From Anaerolineae bacterium (GTDB taxonomy: Bacteria > Chloroflexota > Anaerolineae > 4572-78 > J111), in contig JAJVIM010000003.1 in assembly GCA_022071955.1 (NCBI GenBank), positions 62,001 to 126,000 on the forward strand: DNA of 64,000 bases, written 5' to 3'. Below the pieces are notes generated by a model that saw only the letters and a list, made by a program, of their open reading frames with translations, did not search any database and was not told the DNA's origin. A program made the position numbers and the translations under genes. Positions within the stretch are counted from its first letter, which is position 1. Every line of letters starts with the position of its first letter. Shown here piece by piece: positions 62,356-64,000 of this stretch.

Positions 62356-64000
62356 TCACGGCAATGCAATGGTCCCCAGCGACACAAAATCGTTGACCGG
62401 CTGGCCGTTTTGCAGCACGGGCAGGCGTTCCAGCGTTTCCCAATAATACACGCCAGCTTGCAGTTGGTAATCGCCGGGGGGCAGGTTGTCCGGCAGCGGC
62501 AGCGCGTGCCGGTCGAGTAGCTTTTCGCCGGGCTGCCAACTGCTGGTGGGGATGGCCACATCCCAAAACGGCTGGCCATCGTGCTGAGCCACCATCTGTC
62601 CGTTCGGGCCCAGCAGATGGACAAAAATACTGTAATCCCGGGCCATCGGCGCGAGCGCCTGCCAGTACAGCGTCACCGCAAGCTGGCCATCGGCCGGGCC
62701 GGAGACGCCGTAACCGCGCAGCTCCATTTGATCGCCCAAATTGGCTTGCAGCGGTTGCGGCGGCTGCAAATCGGTTTCGGGCGGGGTAACTTCGGCCAGC
62801 GTCCGGCCATCCCGCTGAAACGTAGCCAGTCGCACCCAGGTGTTGGCCTCAAAGCGGCGCAGCGGCTGCGGCGACTCCAGCACCTGCACCGGCCAACGCT
62901 GGCTCCAATCGGCCCAGTTGTTGCCGGCCAGCACGCCCACCGCCAGGCTCCAGTGCTCGCCCAGCGCCCACGGCATCGTTTCCGAAACGACGACCTCGCC
63001 CGGCTGCCACAACTCCGGCGGATACCAAAGCTGGGTCAGCAGCGGCCGCTGCTCGGTGGTTTCGATGATGTGATTTTCGGCATCGACAAAAAAGGGATAG
63101 AGCCGCGTACCTTTCGGCAGCGGTTCGAGCGGCTGCCAGTAGAGGCGCACCGCCGTTTCCTGCCGGCGCGGGTCATCGAGCACGTCAAAGCCGAGCAGCC
63201 GCAACTTGCCGCCAAACTCCACGGCCAGCGGATGCTGCGGACGGGGGTCATCGACCCGGGCAAAATCATAAAATTCGTCGGGGATGGTGGTGGCGGTCAG
63301 CCCGCGCCGGAGCAGCAGATAGCCGTCGGCGGCATCAAGCACGCCGTAATCGCCGGAGGCCAGCAGGTTGCGGGCCAGCGCCCAAATGTCGTTGGGATGC
63401 ACCGGCCACGTGCCGGTGGTGGCGTCAAAAAAGACGTAGTCGGCGTTGACCACGTCCGGGAGCTGGTAGGCCCACTCGCGGTCGCTGAGATGCGGGTAGA
63501 GCTTGCCCTGCGCGGCGACGCTGGCCTCGGGCGGAATCTGGGCCAGAAAGCGCGCCGCCAGCCGGTCGTGAGCGGTAATCTCCCAGCCGGGCGGGTCGAG
63601 CGCCAGCGGTGAGTAGCCGCGAAACAACTGCCAGCCGAGCGCCGCCGCCAGCAACATCAGGCTGAGCGCGGGAGTCAGGTACGGGCGCAGCGGCGCAAAT
63701 CGGGCCAGGCCGCGCCGGGCGTAAATAAAGCCGTACAGCGCCGCCCAGGCCAGCCACGGGGCCACATCCGCGCCGTACTGCGCGCCGGTGGCGTCGTGCA
63801 TGGCGCTGTTGGCACTGAGCAGATTGATGGCAAACGAGGGCGCACCGATAGCCAAAATCGGCAGGCCGAGCAGCGGCAGAAAACCAAACGGGGCCAGCAC
63901 ATCGACCATATATTTGAGCTTGGCCGGCTGCCACAAGTTTTGCAGCACCAGATCAGGCCGGGTGACGGCGGTCAGCACAATCTGCGCCGGCGAGTCGCCC
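62356..64000 (-). CDS. DUF2079-like membrane protein, 5' end missing
   Basis: Open from the window edge to a stop at 62356, about 547 codons visible; the true start lies beyond 64000 (the frame is open up to the edge, so the GTG at 63978 is probably internal). The first visible part has membrane spans with the phrases PFGFLPLLGLP, FAINLLSANSAMHDATGAQY and LAWAALYGF, which match the C-terminal part of the DUF2079 predicted membrane proteins. The remainder (about 200 onward) is a soluble domain with two beta-sandwich-like repeats containing LYWQPLEPLPKGTRLYPFF and LYWQALAPMARDYSIFVHLL. Function unknown. Same strand and adjacent to the GT39-like gene. Confidence 0.65.
   Translation of the reverse strand, partial: GDSPAQIVLTAVTRPDLVLQNLWQPAKLKYMVDVLAPFGFLPLLGLPILAIGAPSFAINLLSANSAMHDATGAQYGADVAPWLAWAALYGFIYARRGLARFAPLRPYLTPALSLMLLAAALGWQLFRGYSPLALDPPGWEITAHDRLAARFLAQIPPEASVAAQGKLYPHLSDREWAYQLPDVVNADYVFFDATTGTWPVHPNDIWALARNLLASGDYGVLDAADGYLLLRRGLTATTIPDEFYDFARVDDPRPQHPLAVEFGGKLRLLGFDVLDDPRRQETAVRLYWQPLEPLPKGTRLYPFFVDAENHIIETTEQRPLLTQLWYPPELWQPGEVVVSETMPWALGEHWSLAVGVLAGNNWADWSQRWPVQVLESPQPLRRFEANTWVRLATFQRDGRTLAEVTPPETDLQPPQPLQANLGDQMELRGYGVSGPADGQLAVTLYWQALAPMARDYSIFVHLLGPNGQMVAQHDGQPFWDVAIPTSSWQPGEKLLDRHALPLPDNLPPGDYQLQAGVYYWETLERLPVLQNGQPVNDFVSLGTIALP

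Overview
The window looks like a chromosomal stretch from a GC-rich member of the Chloroflexota, probably Anaerolineae or a related class. This is inferred from three things: very large secreted proteins whose C-termini end in a short LPxI-type tail, a Thermus-like nitrate reductase operon headed by a dihaem cytochrome, and a complete LysW-carrier lysine gene set. No rRNA, tRNA, CRISPR array, phage or transposase gene was seen. The right edge cuts a membrane-protein gene.

Region 1 (about 1-18.6 kb, all minus strand) encodes exported proteins. In transcription order they are a 1997-residue beta-helix surface protein, a Tat-exported multicopper oxidase, a cupredoxin-like protein lacking the usual type 1 copper motif, a roughly 1908-residue protein with ten tandem repeats plus a cupredoxin-like module, a small anchored protein, a membrane-anchored FxLYD-like protein, a 36-residue membrane peptide and a subtilisin-like protease. 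The two giants share the same C-terminal module.

Region 2 (18.6-20.5 kb) holds a membrane-bound receiver-like protein, a possible 30-codon gene closed by a terminator, a YkgJ-type Cys-cluster protein, and a 0.5 kb regulatory space with an operator-like palindrome and a helically phased TTTAAA array.

Region 3 (20.5-36.1 kb, plus strand) is a nitrate respiration cluster: a NarX-like sensor kinase, a NarL-like regulator, a small receiver-like protein, cytochrome NarC, NarG, NarH, NarJ, NarI, two NarK-type transporters and an XdhC-family protein. Nearly every junction carries a heptanucleotide tandem repeat array.

Region 4 (36.2-41.6 kb, minus strand) has an SGNH hydrolase, a LysM-M23 peptidase and a GAF histidine kinase overlapping its response regulator.

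Region 5 (41.7-51.7 kb) is lysine metabolism: lysW, lysX, lysY, an embedded DNA methyltransferase, lysZ, lysJ, lysK, then a convergent [2Fe-2S] ferredoxin and split saccharopine-pathway genes. Anabolic and probable catabolic lysine genes therefore lie side by side.

Region 6 (51.7-56.6 kb) is the most suggestive unit. A promoter, a 38-codon leader ORF and two tandem terminator-like hairpins with interchangeable arms are followed by two small ORFs and a heterodimeric ABC exporter with one degenerate ATP site. The arrangement resembles ribosome-mediated attenuation of multidrug exporters.

Region 7 (56.6-64 kb, minus strand) has an M16 peptidase, a GT39-like membrane protein and a truncated DUF2079-like membrane protein. 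Several classes of dispersed intergenic repeats punctuate the whole window, and one array lies inside a coding region.
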